DNA from: JAKFYM01 sp964612065
Lineage (GTDB): Bacteria; Bdellovibrionota; UBA1018; CAIPTA01
DNA length: 22,786 nucleotides
Reading direction: 5' to 3'
NCBI GenBank assembly: GCA_964612065.1
Contig: CAZTCD010000067.1
Span: forward strand, 1 to 22,786
Both the position numbers and the translations under genes were made by a program. The notes under the pieces are model-generated. The model saw only the letters and a list, made by a program, of their open reading frames with translations, was not told where the DNA came from and did no database searches. The first letter of the stretch is position 1; the number at the start of each line of letters is the position of its first letter. Positions 1 to 7,915 of this stretch are shown here, in pieces.

Positions 1-2412
1 GATTGCCCCCGAGAGGAAGGGATGGGCCGCGGCCATCATCTTCACGTGGCTCATGGCCGAAAGGAATCTCTGCCCTTTGGTGCCGCATTTATTGGCGCAA
101 TCGAAAACAGGCAGATGCTCCGGCTTGAGAAGCGGGCAGCCTTCCACGGTCATGCGGCCGCATACGATCTCGCTGGCCTCTTCGATTTCCTTTTCCGAAA
201 ACCCGAGAGCGCGCAGAAGGTGAAATCCCGGGGAGGCCACCTGCTCTGCGCCGAGGCCGAGCTTGGACAGCGTTTCTTCGCTTACGTTGTAGCGGTTGAA
301 GGCATGGCTAAGCTCGAAAGAGCCGGGCAGCGCCGCTTCGATTCGTTTGATGTCGCTTTCCTCAAAGCCTTTGGCCTTCAGGCTGAGGCGATTGATATGG
401 GGAGCTCCTTCAAGGGAAAGCGTGCCCACCACGTAGCGAATGATCTCGTGGATATCGTGTTCCGAATAGCCGAGTCGCTGTAGAGCCAGAGGCACGCTCT
501 GGTTCACGATCTTGAAGTAGCCGCCGCCAGCGAGCTTTTTGAATTTCACGAGAGCGAAATCCGGCTCAATGCCGGTGGTGTCGCAGTCCATCAGCAGGCC
601 GATGGTTCCGGTGGGAGCCAGAACCGTGGCCTGAGCGTTGCGGTAGCCGTGCTTTTTCCCGAGAGTAAGAGCGCGGCTTAGGCAATCCTTGGCGGCTTGC
701 CGCAGGTAATCCGGGCAGGAATCCTCGATCTGATCGGCGGCGTCCCGGTGCATCTTCATCACTTTCAGCATGGGGTCGCGGTTTTTGGGGAAGCCTTCGA
801 AAGCGCCTTTTACTTTTGCGATTTCAGCGGAGGTGGAGAAACCTTCTCCGTGCAGGATGGCAGTGATCGCTCCGCACCAGGCGCGTCCTTCGTCGGAATC
901 ATAGGGGATACCGTTTACCATCAGCAGCGTGCCGAGATTGGCGTAGCCGAGCCCGAGGGGGCGGTAGTCGTAGGAGTTCTGGGCGATTTTCGGGGTGGGA
1001 TAGCTCGAGAGGCCCACCAGGATTTCCTGGGCGAGAAAGAAAGTTTTGCAGGCGTGGCGGAAGCCATCCACGTCGAAGCTGCCGTCTTCCCGCAGGTATT
1101 TGAGCAGGTTGATGGAAGCCAGATTGCAGGCGGAGTCGTCGAGGAACATATATTCCGAGCAGGGATTCGATCCGTTGATCTTGTCTGTGTTGGAGCAGGT
1201 ATGCCAGCGATTGATGGTGCTGTCGAACTGCACGCCGGGATCGGCGCAAGCCCAGGCAGCCTGTGCGATCTTGTCGAAAAGCTCCCGGGCGCGCAGGGTT
1301 TTATGGACTTCGCCGGTAGTGCGCAGGCGGGTTTCGAAGGGCTTGTCTTCGAGAACGGCATGCATGAAATCGTCGGAAAGGCGAACGGAGTTGTTGGAGT
1401 TCTGCCCGGCTACGGTGCGATAGGCCTCGCCGTTGAAGTCGCTCGAATAGCCGGCTTCGATCAAGGCCGCTACCTTCTTCTCCTCGCGCACCTTCCAGCT
1501 GATGAACTCCTCGATCTCGGGATGATCCACATCGAGGCACACCATTTTGGCCGCTCTCCTCGTTGTGCCGCCGCTCTTGGTGGCGCCGGCGCCACGGTCG
1601 AGAACCTCAAGGAAGCTCATCAGGCCGGAGCTGAGGCCGCCACCGCCGAGCTTTTCCATCGATCCGCGGATGCGCGAAAAGTTGGAACCAGTGCCGGAAC
1701 CGAACTTGAAGATCTTGGCCTCGTTCTTCGCCAGCTCGAAGATGCTCATCAGATCATCGCCCACGCTCTGGATAAAACAGGCGGAGGCCTGGGGGTGGGA
1801 GTAGGAGTCGGGCGACTGATCGATCTTTCCGCTTTTTTCGTTGAAATAGAAATTCCCGCCGCTGCCCAGGATTCCATAGCGGTGGTAAAGGCCCACGTTG
1901 AACCAAACGGGGGAGTTGAAGGCCCCGCGCTGGGTTACCATCATCCAGGAAAGTTCCGCCTCGAAGGATTCGGCGTCGGCGGCGGAGGCGAAGTAGCCTT
2001 GCTTTTCGCCATGCTCGCGAATGGTGTGGGCGATGCGATAGACCAGCTGCCGTACGGAGTTTTCGCTGCCTTTTTTCTGCTCGGAGGAATCGCGCCCGCT
2101 CTTGGGCACGCCGGCCTTGCGGAAGTATTTCGAAATGGCGATGTCGGAGGCGAGCTGAGACCAGTCCTTGGGTACTTCGGCGTTCTTGGTTTCGAAAACC
2201 ACCGAACCGTCAGGGTTGGTGATCCTGCTCGAGCGCTTTTCGTACTCCACCTCATCGAGCGGGTCGATGCCCGGCTTGGTATGCATGCGCTGGAACGCGA
2301 TGCCTCGGCCGTTCATCGCGGCCTTTTCGCCTTGTTCCGCCTTCAGTTGCGCAGCAGCGCCCTTCTTTTTGCCCTGGTCTTTTTTCGAAAGTGAGTCCGC
2401 TCTAGAGTCCAA
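1..2412 (-). CDS. nrdJ: Vitamin B12-dependent (class II) ribonucleoside-diphosphate reductase, 3' end cut by window edge
   Basis: The reverse strand is open from position 2412 to the left edge, giving 804 codons with no stop, so the C-terminus lies outside the window. It reduces ribonucleotides to deoxyribonucleotides in the cytoplasm with adenosylcobalamin as radical source. The translation carries the family's motifs: SACFIQ (Cys about 212), a GTGSNFSRIRG loop, GGTTRRAAKMV, NSNNSVR, NPCSE (Cys about 418) followed by DSACNLASINL, and APTGTIGLLMDCDTTGIEP. The visible part ends in MMAAAHPFLSGAI, as in NrdJ before its C-terminal region. The chosen start is TTG at 2412, because GGAGGA lies seven bases upstream and no in-frame ATG there has a ribosome site. 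The first ~30 residues are Lys/Ala/Gln-rich and look poorly conserved. An internal ATG about 30 codons in is possible but has no ribosome site. The long plus-strand open frames here are antisense shadows. Confidence 0.95.
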   Translation of the reverse strand, partial: MDSRADSLSKKDQGKKKGAAAQLKAEQGEKAAMNGRGIAFQRMHTKPGIDPLDEVEYEKRSSRITNPDGSVVFETKNAEVPKDWSQLASDIAISKYFRKAGVPKSGRDSSEQKKGSENSVRQLVYRIAHTIREHGEKQGYFASAADAESFEAELSWMMVTQRGAFNSPVWFNVGLYHRYGILGSGGNFYFNEKSGKIDQSPDSYSHPQASACFIQSVGDDLMSIFELAKNEAKIFKFGSGTGSNFSRIRGSMEKLGGGGLSSGLMSFLEVLDRGAGATKSGGTTRRAAKMVCLDVDHPEIEEFISWKVREEKKVAALIEAGYSSDFNGEAYRTVAGQNSNNSVRLSDDFMHAVLEDKPFETRLRTTGEVHKTLRARELFDKIAQAAWACADPGVQFDSTINRWHTCSNTDKINGSNPCSEYMFLDDSACNLASINLLKYLREDGSFDVDGFRHACKTFFLAQEILVGLSSYPTPKIAQNSYDYRPLGLGYANLGTLLMVNGIPYDSDEGRAWCGAITAILHGEGFSTSAEIAKVKGAFEGFPKNRDPMLKVMKMHRDAADQIEDSCPDYLRQAAKDCLSRALTLGKKHGYRNAQATVLAPTGTIGLLMDCDTTGIEPDFALVKFKKLAGGGYFKIVNQSVPLALQRLGYSEHDIHEIIRYVVGTLSLEGAPHINRLSLKAKGFEESDIKRIEAALPGSFELSHAFNRYNVSEETLSKLGLGAEQVASPGFHLLRALGFSEKEIEEASEIVCGRMTVEGCPLLKPEHLPVFDCANKCGTKGQRFLSAMSHVKMMAAAHPFLSGAI

Positions 2413-2754
2413 GTTGAGTCCTCCGCATCCAGTTTTCCGTTTTTTAGGAGAGTTCCGAAGGCTTCTTGCCAATACATCCGGCCAGCAGGAGAGAAGAGTA
2501 ATACATGGCGCGGAGAATTGAATAGGAGGCCACGGGGAGAACCGAAAAAATCCTGGGAAAAAATTTCAGGTTTTTCTCCACAGGCGCAGCGCATTCTTCG
2601 GGTTTCGATTGTGCATAAAAGGGGGAGAGTTCACCCAAGCCATTGATGTTTCACGCAATGATGCGGCTTGGCGGGAGTGGACAAGGGGATCTCGCCTGTA
2701 GGGGAAACAAATCCTGCATTTTATGAATGACGGCGGTGGCTGAGGGAATGCGGG
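2413..2754. other. Intergenic region upstream of nrdJ, no gene seen
   Basis: This 342-base gap lies between the nrdJ start and the end of the upstream barrel gene, both on the minus strand, so it must contain the nrdJ leader and probably its promoter. I looked for a cobalamin riboswitch and for paired NrdR boxes and saw neither. On the minus strand there are T-rich runs (2541-2565) and the strong GGAGGA ribosome site at about 2420-2425. Short open frames here have no ribosome site or recognisable product. No convincing -35/-10 pair was found. Confidence 0.5.
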
Positions 2755-3255
2755 TCAGAATACTACGCCGCTACCGCCAAAAGTGAGGGTATAGATCGTA
2801 TCATTTTTTGCTCCAGGGGTTACCGCGGAGTTGAACACTTGCTTCACCGAGCCCTGAATGCGAAGGCCTCCGGCACTGAATCCCAGCTGCCCTTCAGCGA
2901 AAGGCGCGCTCTTGTTGGTATTGATGAAGCGATAACCACCGCCCACGCCGAGGTTGAGGTTGGTCTGGTCAGCGAGCAGGAAGGTATGGGTTCCCATCAG
3001 AGAAGAATCGAGACCGTAAGAGGCGGGGAGATCGGAGCGAAAACGGTAGAAGGGGGCGTTCCTCCATTTCAGCCAAGGAAGAACGAAGTAATTGATGCCA
3101 ATCTGGGCCTCCATGTATCCGTGGCCGTTCACGTTGCCGCTGGAGCCGCCCACGTCGTAGGTGATGGTGGGGCTCTCGGACTCCGCCGCCCGGGACGGAG
3201 AGCCCTGGGAGATCGAGAGCGCGAGAGCGGCGAGCAGGAACTTCCAGCTCCGCAT
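2755..3255 (-). CDS. Small outer-membrane beta-barrel-like protein
   Basis: The product is 166 residues. A signal peptide is clear (MRSWKFLLAALALSISQGS, cleavage near SRAAES). The mature part has alternating polar and aromatic strands rich in Gly/Tyr/Phe, including YMEAQIGINYFVLPWLKWRN and LNLGVGGGYRFI, and ends in a C-terminal Phe (GGSGVVF). That pattern is typical of eight-stranded outer-membrane barrels. It could be a porin-like or structural barrel; no substrate can be named. Its ATG directly follows the TAA stop of the upstream membrane-protein gene (TAAATG), so the two are almost certainly translationally coupled and co-transcribed. Outer-membrane localisation is inferred from composition, not from a recognised family. 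Confidence 0.75.
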   Translation of the reverse strand: MRSWKFLLAALALSISQGSPSRAAESESPTITYDVGGSSGNVNGHGYMEAQIGINYFVLPWLKWRNAPFYRFRSDLPASYGLDSSLMGTHTFLLADQTNLNLGVGGGYRFINTNKSAPFAEGQLGFSAGGLRIQGSVKQVFNSAVTPGAKNDTIYTLTFGGSGVVF

Positions 3256-4164
3256 TTACTTGATCCTTTCTCTGGCCCGGTTCAGGCTCGCAGCGAGGCT
3301 GTGGTAAACGTCGTCGGTGCGGAGCTGGATGGGGAAGCGGTCTTCCTCGAGAGCCCGGGAGAAAACCCAGATCATAGTGCTCATATAGCGCGCGATGTTC
3401 AGGCCGATCACGAGATAAACCACGACAGAAACGGTCGTGGTGATCGTGGTGGCGTCTTGTAGCACGTCTTGCTGAGCAGAGAAGTAGTGGCTGGCGGATT
3501 TCATATTGGTGACTTTTACAAGCTGGATGGCTAGGGCCACCACTTTTTCATATACGATCCCGATGGTGATACCCATGAAGCGCCCGGTGATCAGGCTCAG
3601 GATCACGTAAGTGATGAGAAACTTAGCCAGAAAGAGAATGTTCGCCATATAGCGATGAGGGCTTTCTTTGATCTGGTTTTCGCCCCCGTTCTTTACCCGA
3701 AGCGCGAAGAGCCAGATCACCCGATCGAAGGCGGGGCTTTCGGAGAGCATGCGCATCGTGGGGCGCAGGCCATCAGGCGAGTTCACCGCGGTTTCAATGG
3801 TTCTCAGCGCCGTGGTGAAAGGCGCGGAAGCCCAGCGCATCACCACGATGGAAACGGCGGCTGTCATCAGCATCTGTAGCACGAGGTATCCGGCCACGCT
3901 GATGGTTTCGATCTGAACTTGCGCGAAATAGGCGTCGCGGATCTCTTCGTTGATGAGCATCCCGCTCGCTTCGAGGTAGTAAAGATTGAGCTTGGCGAAC
4001 ACAGTGAGAAGCAGCATCAGGATCAGCCCGCAAAAGAAAGGGACCATCGTGAGCATCGTGGCATAGCGCAGGTTGTAGCGCGCGATCGGGCCGAGCGGCG
4101 TGGTCACATTGCGGTTACGGAGTTTTCCGGTGATTTCGGAGGTGCCGATCGCGGCGGATTCCAT
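3256..4164 (-). CDS. Inner-membrane protein with four predicted helices, unknown function
   Basis: The product is about 302 residues and I do not recognise the family. Hydrophobic segments lie near residues 37-60 (TMVPFFCGLILMLLLTVF), 88-112, 175-200 and 244-265. They are arranged as two hairpins separated by a charged stretch of about 65 residues (after MRWASAPFTTALRTIETAV) that resembles a signalling or HAMP-like connector but is not a confident match. I chose the ATG at 4164 over the one at 4179 because GAGGG lies eight bases before it, while nothing precedes the first ATG. The stop abuts the start of the downstream barrel gene, suggesting that an inner-membrane and an outer-membrane partner are made together. 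A receptor-like or transport-accessory role is speculation. Confidence 0.75.
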   Translation of the reverse strand: MESAAIGTSEITGKLRNRNVTTPLGPIARYNLRYATMLTMVPFFCGLILMLLLTVFAKLNLYYLEASGMLINEEIRDAYFAQVQIETISVAGYLVLQMLMTAAVSIVVMRWASAPFTTALRTIETAVNSPDGLRPTMRMLSESPAFDRVIWLFALRVKNGGENQIKESPHRYMANILFLAKFLITYVILSLITGRFMGITIGIVYEKVVALAIQLVKVTNMKSASHYFSAQQDVLQDATTITTTVSVVVYLVIGLNIARYMSTMIWVFSRALEEDRFPIQLRTDDVYHSLAASLNRARERIK

Positions 4165-4227
4165 AGGATATTCCCTCATCTGCTAGGCAGGCCAGCCTTG
4201 GCCCGCGTCAACGAATATTGGCTGTTC

Positions 4228-5955
4228 TTACATTTCCTCAGGAGCAGCCATGCAAAGCAAGCTCAAAGTATTGCCCAGCACCTGCCGAAAAGCAGCTACG
4301 AGCCCCAGTTTCTCCGCGGTTTCCGAAGCGGGGGCAGCGGGATCCAGAACCCTTACCTGCCGGTAAAAGCTATTGAAGGATTTTGCCAGATCGATGGCGT
4401 AATTCGCCACGATCGAGGGTTTGTTGAGCCTCTGCGCCCCTTCGAGAGAAGCTCGCAGCCTGCCGAAGGATTTCATGAGGGAGAGTGCCGCTTCCGACGA
4501 GGAAAGCGTGGCCGAGGATTCCGGAAGCTTTGGTTCGAGGCCCTGAGCTGCAGCTTGGCGAAGGATGGAACACGCTCTCGCGTAGCTGTATTGAAGATAC
4601 GGGCCCGTGTCGCCCTCGAAGTCCAGCACTCGCTCCCAGTCGAACTCCACGTCTTTGAGGCGATCGGTGCTCAGATCGTTGAAGATCACCGCGCCCACGC
4701 CTACGATCTCCGCGGCATTGTCTTTGTTTCTGAGATCCGGATTCTTGCTGTTGATGATCTCGAGGGCTTTGTCTCGCGCTTCGTTGAGCACTTCCTCAGC
4801 GAGAATCACCTTTCCTTTGCGCGTGCTGAACTTTCCATCCTTGAAGCGGTAGAGCCCGTAGTTCACGTGCTCCAGGGTATCGGCCCAGGGGAAGCCCATT
4901 TTCTTCAGTACGCCGAACACCTGCTTGAAATGCAGCTGCTGCTCGTTGCCCACCACGTAAAGGCAGCGATCGAAAGCGAATTCCTTGTGGCGCCAGATGG
5001 CGGCCGCGAGATCCCTTGTGGCGTAAAGAGTGGTGCCATCGCCGGTGATCACCAGGCAAGGAGGCATGTCTTCGCCAAAGCTCACTACCTGAGCTCCCTC
5101 GGAAAGTTCCAAAAGCCCCTTTTTTTTCAGTTCCTCGACGAGGGCGGGGATTTTGTCGATATAAAAGCTTTCACCGATATAGTGCTGGAATTCCACGCCC
5201 AGCCGGTCGTAAACCTCGGAGAGCCCTTCGATGCTAAGCTCACGGAATCTTTTCCAGAGGGCCGTGAGCTCAGGATCTTTTTCCTCGATCTTCTTGAAGA
5301 GAAGGCGGGCTTCCTTATCGATGGCAGGATTGGTTTCCTCTTCCTGAGATACCTTCACATAGAGTTGAGTGAGGTAATTCAAAGGATCTTTTTCCAGCTC
5401 GGTTTCGTTGCCGTAATGCTGATAGCCCCAGGCCACGCGCCCGAACTGCGAGCCCCAATCGCCTAGATGATTCACGGAGATCACCTTATGCCCGGTGGCT
5501 TGATAGATATTGTTCAAAGCCTGGCCGAGCACGGTGTTGCGGAAATGGCCGATGTGCAATTCTTTGGCAACATTGGGGCTCGAGTATTCGATCAACACCT
5601 TCTTGCCTTTACCAATGCTGGAGTGGCCGAATTGGCGCCCTTCGGATTTCACCTCACGCACGATCTCAAAGGCGGCCGCCGGGCTGAGCCGAAAATTCAG
5701 GTAAGGGCCGAGAGGCTTCACCCATTGAAATTCGGAAGGGAGTTTCGACTCAAGCTGCTTCGCCAGCTCACCGGCGATGGCAGGTGGCGCTTTCTTCAAT
5801 GATTTCGCTACCTGGAAACAGGGGAAGGCAATGTCACCCTGCTCCTCTTTGGGCGGGCGTTCGAGGAGAGTGGTCACCTGTTCTTTGGTGAGGGGGGAGC
5901 CTTCGCCAAGGGCTTCAGCGATCAAGGAGGCAGCTTTCTCTAAGTATTGGAACAT
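4228..5955 (-). CDS. argS: Arginyl-tRNA synthetase
   Basis: The product is 575 residues, normal for class Ia ArgRS, and charges tRNA-Arg with arginine in the cytoplasm. An N-terminal Add1-like tRNA-recognition domain (about 1-110) is followed by the Rossmann catalytic core with the HIGH signature (KELHIGHFRN, residues 132-141). The SVNHLGDWGSQFG motif (160-172) and a degenerate KMSKS loop, STRKG (377-381), follow; the altered loop is usual in this enzyme. The DALR anticodon-binding domain ends in CMAAPEEM. The ATG at 5955 has no Shine-Dalgarno, but an extended -10 element sits only eight bases upstream, suggesting a leaderless message (see the promoter entry). The gene diverges from the envelope operon at 6063. 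Confidence 0.97.
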   Translation of the reverse strand: MFQYLEKAASLIAEALGEGSPLTKEQVTTLLERPPKEEQGDIAFPCFQVAKSLKKAPPAIAGELAKQLESKLPSEFQWVKPLGPYLNFRLSPAAAFEIVREVKSEGRQFGHSSIGKGKKVLIEYSSPNVAKELHIGHFRNTVLGQALNNIYQATGHKVISVNHLGDWGSQFGRVAWGYQHYGNETELEKDPLNYLTQLYVKVSQEEETNPAIDKEARLLFKKIEEKDPELTALWKRFRELSIEGLSEVYDRLGVEFQHYIGESFYIDKIPALVEELKKKGLLELSEGAQVVSFGEDMPPCLVITGDGTTLYATRDLAAAIWRHKEFAFDRCLYVVGNEQQLHFKQVFGVLKKMGFPWADTLEHVNYGLYRFKDGKFSTRKGKVILAEEVLNEARDKALEIINSKNPDLRNKDNAAEIVGVGAVIFNDLSTDRLKDVEFDWERVLDFEGDTGPYLQYSYARACSILRQAAAQGLEPKLPESSATLSSSEAALSLMKSFGRLRASLEGAQRLNKPSIVANYAIDLAKSFNSFYRQVRVLDPAAPASETAEKLGLVAAFRQVLGNTLSLLCMAAPEEM

Positions 5956-5963
5956 AGGCCCGA

Positions 5964-5992
5964 ATCATAGCAGCACGCTCTCTTATTTTCCA
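5964..5992 (-). promoter_or_regulatory. Predicted argS promoter with extended -10, placing the start near the ATG
   Basis: On the minus strand TGGAAA (5992-5987) and TATGAT (5969-5964) are separated by 17 bases, and the -10 is preceded by TGC, giving an extended -10 TGCTATGAT. A usual +1 seven bases past the -10 falls at about 5957, two bases before the ATG. No ribosome site exists in the gap. It is inferred from consensus only. Confidence 0.6.
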
Positions 5993-6016
5993 GGCGAGAG
6001 GAGGGCAGGAAAGCGC

Positions 6017-6043
6017 TCAAATCTGCCGGAAGAAAGCCGATAA
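6017..6043 (+). promoter_or_regulatory. Sigma-28 (FliA)-type promoter of the envelope operon
   Basis: TCAA (6017-6020), then exactly 15 bases, then GCCGATAA (6036-6043). The flagellar sigma-28 consensus is TAAA-N15-GCCGATAA, so 11 of 12 positions match, with exact spacing and an exact -10. The expected start, near 6050, leaves a leader of about 13 bases before the ATG at 6063. The site lies on the coding strand in the 107-base gap between argS and the lipoprotein gene. Confidence 0.72.
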
Positions 6044-6062
6044 GCAAAGGTAGGTGCCCAGC

Positions 6063-6689
6063 ATGCGATTCACGCCCGCCCAATCTGTTTTTCTTCTCAG
6101 CTTTCTGCTGCTTTCCGGCTGCAGCCAGGGGCCCGTGGGCTGGTGGAAGTCGGTGCACAAAAAAGTGAAGCACATCAACGAACTGGAGGCTTCTCACATG
6201 GCTCTCTCCAAGGAGCACGAGCGGCTGAAGCGGGATTACTACCGGCTGGAAACCGAGTACATGGAGCTCAAGGCGAAGGCCGAAAGCGTGGGGCAGGGCA
6301 ACCATAACCTGAAGGCCACCGGTTCGCCTGAAGGGCGCGAACTCGCCTCCATTGCCTATCAACCCCCTCATGACTTGCGGTCTGAAGACACTCTCGATCT
6401 CGCTTACGAGCACTTCAAGGAAAAGAGATTCGCTGAGGCCGCTGCTACCTTCGAGGAATTTCTAAGACGGCCCGAAAGCGCTGCCCTGGTGGACGCGAAT
6501 GCGATGTATACCGCAGGTGTTTCGTGGTTCCAGCTCGGAAATTACGTGAAGGCAAAAGAGCATTTCGAAAGCGCCCGGCACAGCGCTTCCGGCGAGCACA
6601 AGGACAGGATTCGCAAGAAAGTGGATCTATGGCTGCGGGCCATCGATAAACGTACCGTGCCTCATGGGCATGGTTCTCTGGGAGGATGA
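6063..6689 (+). CDS. Lipoprotein with coiled coil and TPR-like repeats
   Basis: The product is about 208 residues. A lipoprotein signal (SFLLLSGC, lipidated Cys about residue 20) anchors it in the cell envelope. Residues 30-80 are a charged heptad-like helix (HINELEASHMALSKEHERL) predicted as a coiled coil. Residues 120-190 contain two TPR-like helix pairs (LDLAYEHFKEKRFAEAAATF and MYTAGVSWFQLGNYVKAKEHF). The plan, coiled coil then TPR, recalls CpoB/YbgF-type periplasmic proteins, although those have a cleaved signal rather than a lipid anchor. I chose the ATG at 6063 over an in-frame GTG at 6054 for its better spacing from AGGTAGG. It is the first gene of a four-gene set behind a sigma-28-like promoter, and its stop overlaps or closely abuts the next gene. 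Confidence 0.85.
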   Translation: MRFTPAQSVFLLSFLLLSGCSQGPVGWWKSVHKKVKHINELEASHMALSKEHERLKRDYYRLETEYMELKAKAESVGQGNHNLKATGSPEGRELASIAYQPPHDLRSEDTLDLAYEHFKEKRFAEAAATFEEFLRRPESAALVDANAMYTAGVSWFQLGNYVKAKEHFESARHSASGEHKDRIRKKVDLWLRAIDKRTVPHGHGSLGG

Positions 6690-6691
6690 AA

Positions 6692-7882
6692 ATGAAACAG
6701 GCAAGGATGCTGCTGTTAACCCTACTGACCGTACCACTGGCCGGATCATTGGCCGCGCATGCGGGTTCGGGCCTCCATCACGATAATTCCGACGTCTACC
6801 CTCTTCACAATAAGATTCTCACCGAGGAAGCGAAGCCTGCCCGGGCAGAGGATCAGCCTGTGGTGGCGATGGACGCCGAACATGCGAAATCTATCCGTGC
6901 CGGTGAGCTGGTGAGCTCAGGAGCCAAGACCATGGTTCTTCTAGGCCGGAATAAACTCCGCGCTGAACTCTCTCCCCGCACTGTGGCCGAGATTTCTTCC
7001 GATGGATCCTTTCGCCTCTTGAGAGGCTCAGCCCTCGTGGAACGGCAGGAGGAGAGCGTGGCTTCCACCCCCGGAGCAAAAGTGGAATATGTGGGGCGCG
7101 CGCTGCTTTCTTATGACCACAAGGAACAGAGCTCGAGCGTGTTCGTTCTTTCCGGCGAAGCCAGGGTGGTAAACCCTCACCGTGACGATTCCACTCTCCG
7201 CCTTTCCCGTTTTCATGGGGCTACTTTTATGGTGGGAGAAGTTCTTCCCAAGCTGGTGCGCCAGCTCGATATCGGGGGGGTGAGCAGCTGGATGGCGGGA
7301 TATTCGTGGCCCGAAAAAAGACGCAAATCGATCCTCAGCCAAATGCCCGGCGAAAAGCTTACGGCTGCGCCCGAAACCGCTGAACACCTCGAGAGCGCCA
7401 GGATCGAGGATTATTTCTCTTCGATCGATACGGCCGATGAGTTCAGCCAGCCCGATTACTACGACCGCAAATTCGATGATCCGGATAAAGTGGTGGCGGA
7501 AGCGAACTCCAAGCAGGGTAATGCCAAGGTATTGAGCCCGGAGGAGGCTGCCCTGATCTCGCTTCCAAAAACCACGATCGATCTCGGCTTTGATCTTGGC
7601 CCGGAAGTGCTTACGGCCGACCAGAAGGCCAAAGAGGTGGCCATGGTGGAGCCCAAGCGGGCTTCGCGGGCACCGGCCTCTGCCAAATCCAAGCCGAAAG
7701 CGGTTAAAAAAGCCCAGGTTCGCAAGGGCGATCCCGACGTGAACCTTGTTCTAGATCGGCTTCGTCAGGTGAGGGAGGGAAAGCCCGTGATTTCACGCTA
7801 TCCGGAATCCAGCCGCCAGCCGGCCAGTTCGGCTCCTTCGCTGGTACCTGATCCGGTTTACGACTATTCCCAGAATTTCTGA
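6692..7882 (+). CDS. Secreted FecR-like domain protein
   Basis: The product is about 396 residues. A signal peptide (ARMLLLTLLTVPLAGSLAAHA) is followed by a region at about 70-185 that reads like a FecR/DUF-type beta-strand domain: VLLGRNKLRAELSPRTVAEI, then FRLLRGSALVER, then SSVFVLSGEARVV. In other proteins such domains sit in envelope signalling or bind glycans/peptidoglycan. The C-terminal half is acidic, then Lys/Ala-rich (residues 305-345) and disordered. Two in-frame ATGs exist, at 6686 and 6692. GGGAGG ends at 6685, so only the second has workable ribosome-site spacing and I chose it. Either way it is coupled to the upstream lipoprotein, whose TGA lies at 6687-6689. Function beyond a periplasmic scaffold is unknown. 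Confidence 0.8.
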   Translation: MKQARMLLLTLLTVPLAGSLAAHAGSGLHHDNSDVYPLHNKILTEEAKPARAEDQPVVAMDAEHAKSIRAGELVSSGAKTMVLLGRNKLRAELSPRTVAEISSDGSFRLLRGSALVERQEESVASTPGAKVEYVGRALLSYDHKEQSSSVFVLSGEARVVNPHRDDSTLRLSRFHGATFMVGEVLPKLVRQLDIGGVSSWMAGYSWPEKRRKSILSQMPGEKLTAAPETAEHLESARIEDYFSSIDTADEFSQPDYYDRKFDDPDKVVAEANSKQGNAKVLSPEEAALISLPKTTIDLGFDLGPEVLTADQKAKEVAMVEPKRASRAPASAKSKPKAVKKAQVRKGDPDVNLVLDRLRQVREGKPVISRYPESSRQPASSAPSLVPDPVYDYSQNF

Positions 7883-7915
7883 TTTTCATCCGGTTCTCGC
7901 GTATCCTGTAAGAGG

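Noticed and set aside
697..2394. 565-codon plus-strand open frame
   Set aside because: It lies antisense to nrdJ, whose motifs are unmistakable on the other strand. The translation has no recognisable family and is a by-product of GC-rich codon use.
2700..2754. Possible cobalamin riboswitch upstream of nrdJ
   Set aside because: Only a GCCACCG fragment resembles a B12-box piece; the rest of the conserved core is absent.
4180..4227. GGCCA-AGGC-TGGCC hairpin as an argS terminator
   Set aside because: Short stem with no T-run after it on the minus strand; read-through into the downstream membrane-protein gene remains possible.
3919..5466. 515-codon plus-strand open frame
   Set aside because: Antisense to argS and the membrane-protein gene; His/Arg/Glu-rich shadow sequence with no ribosome site.
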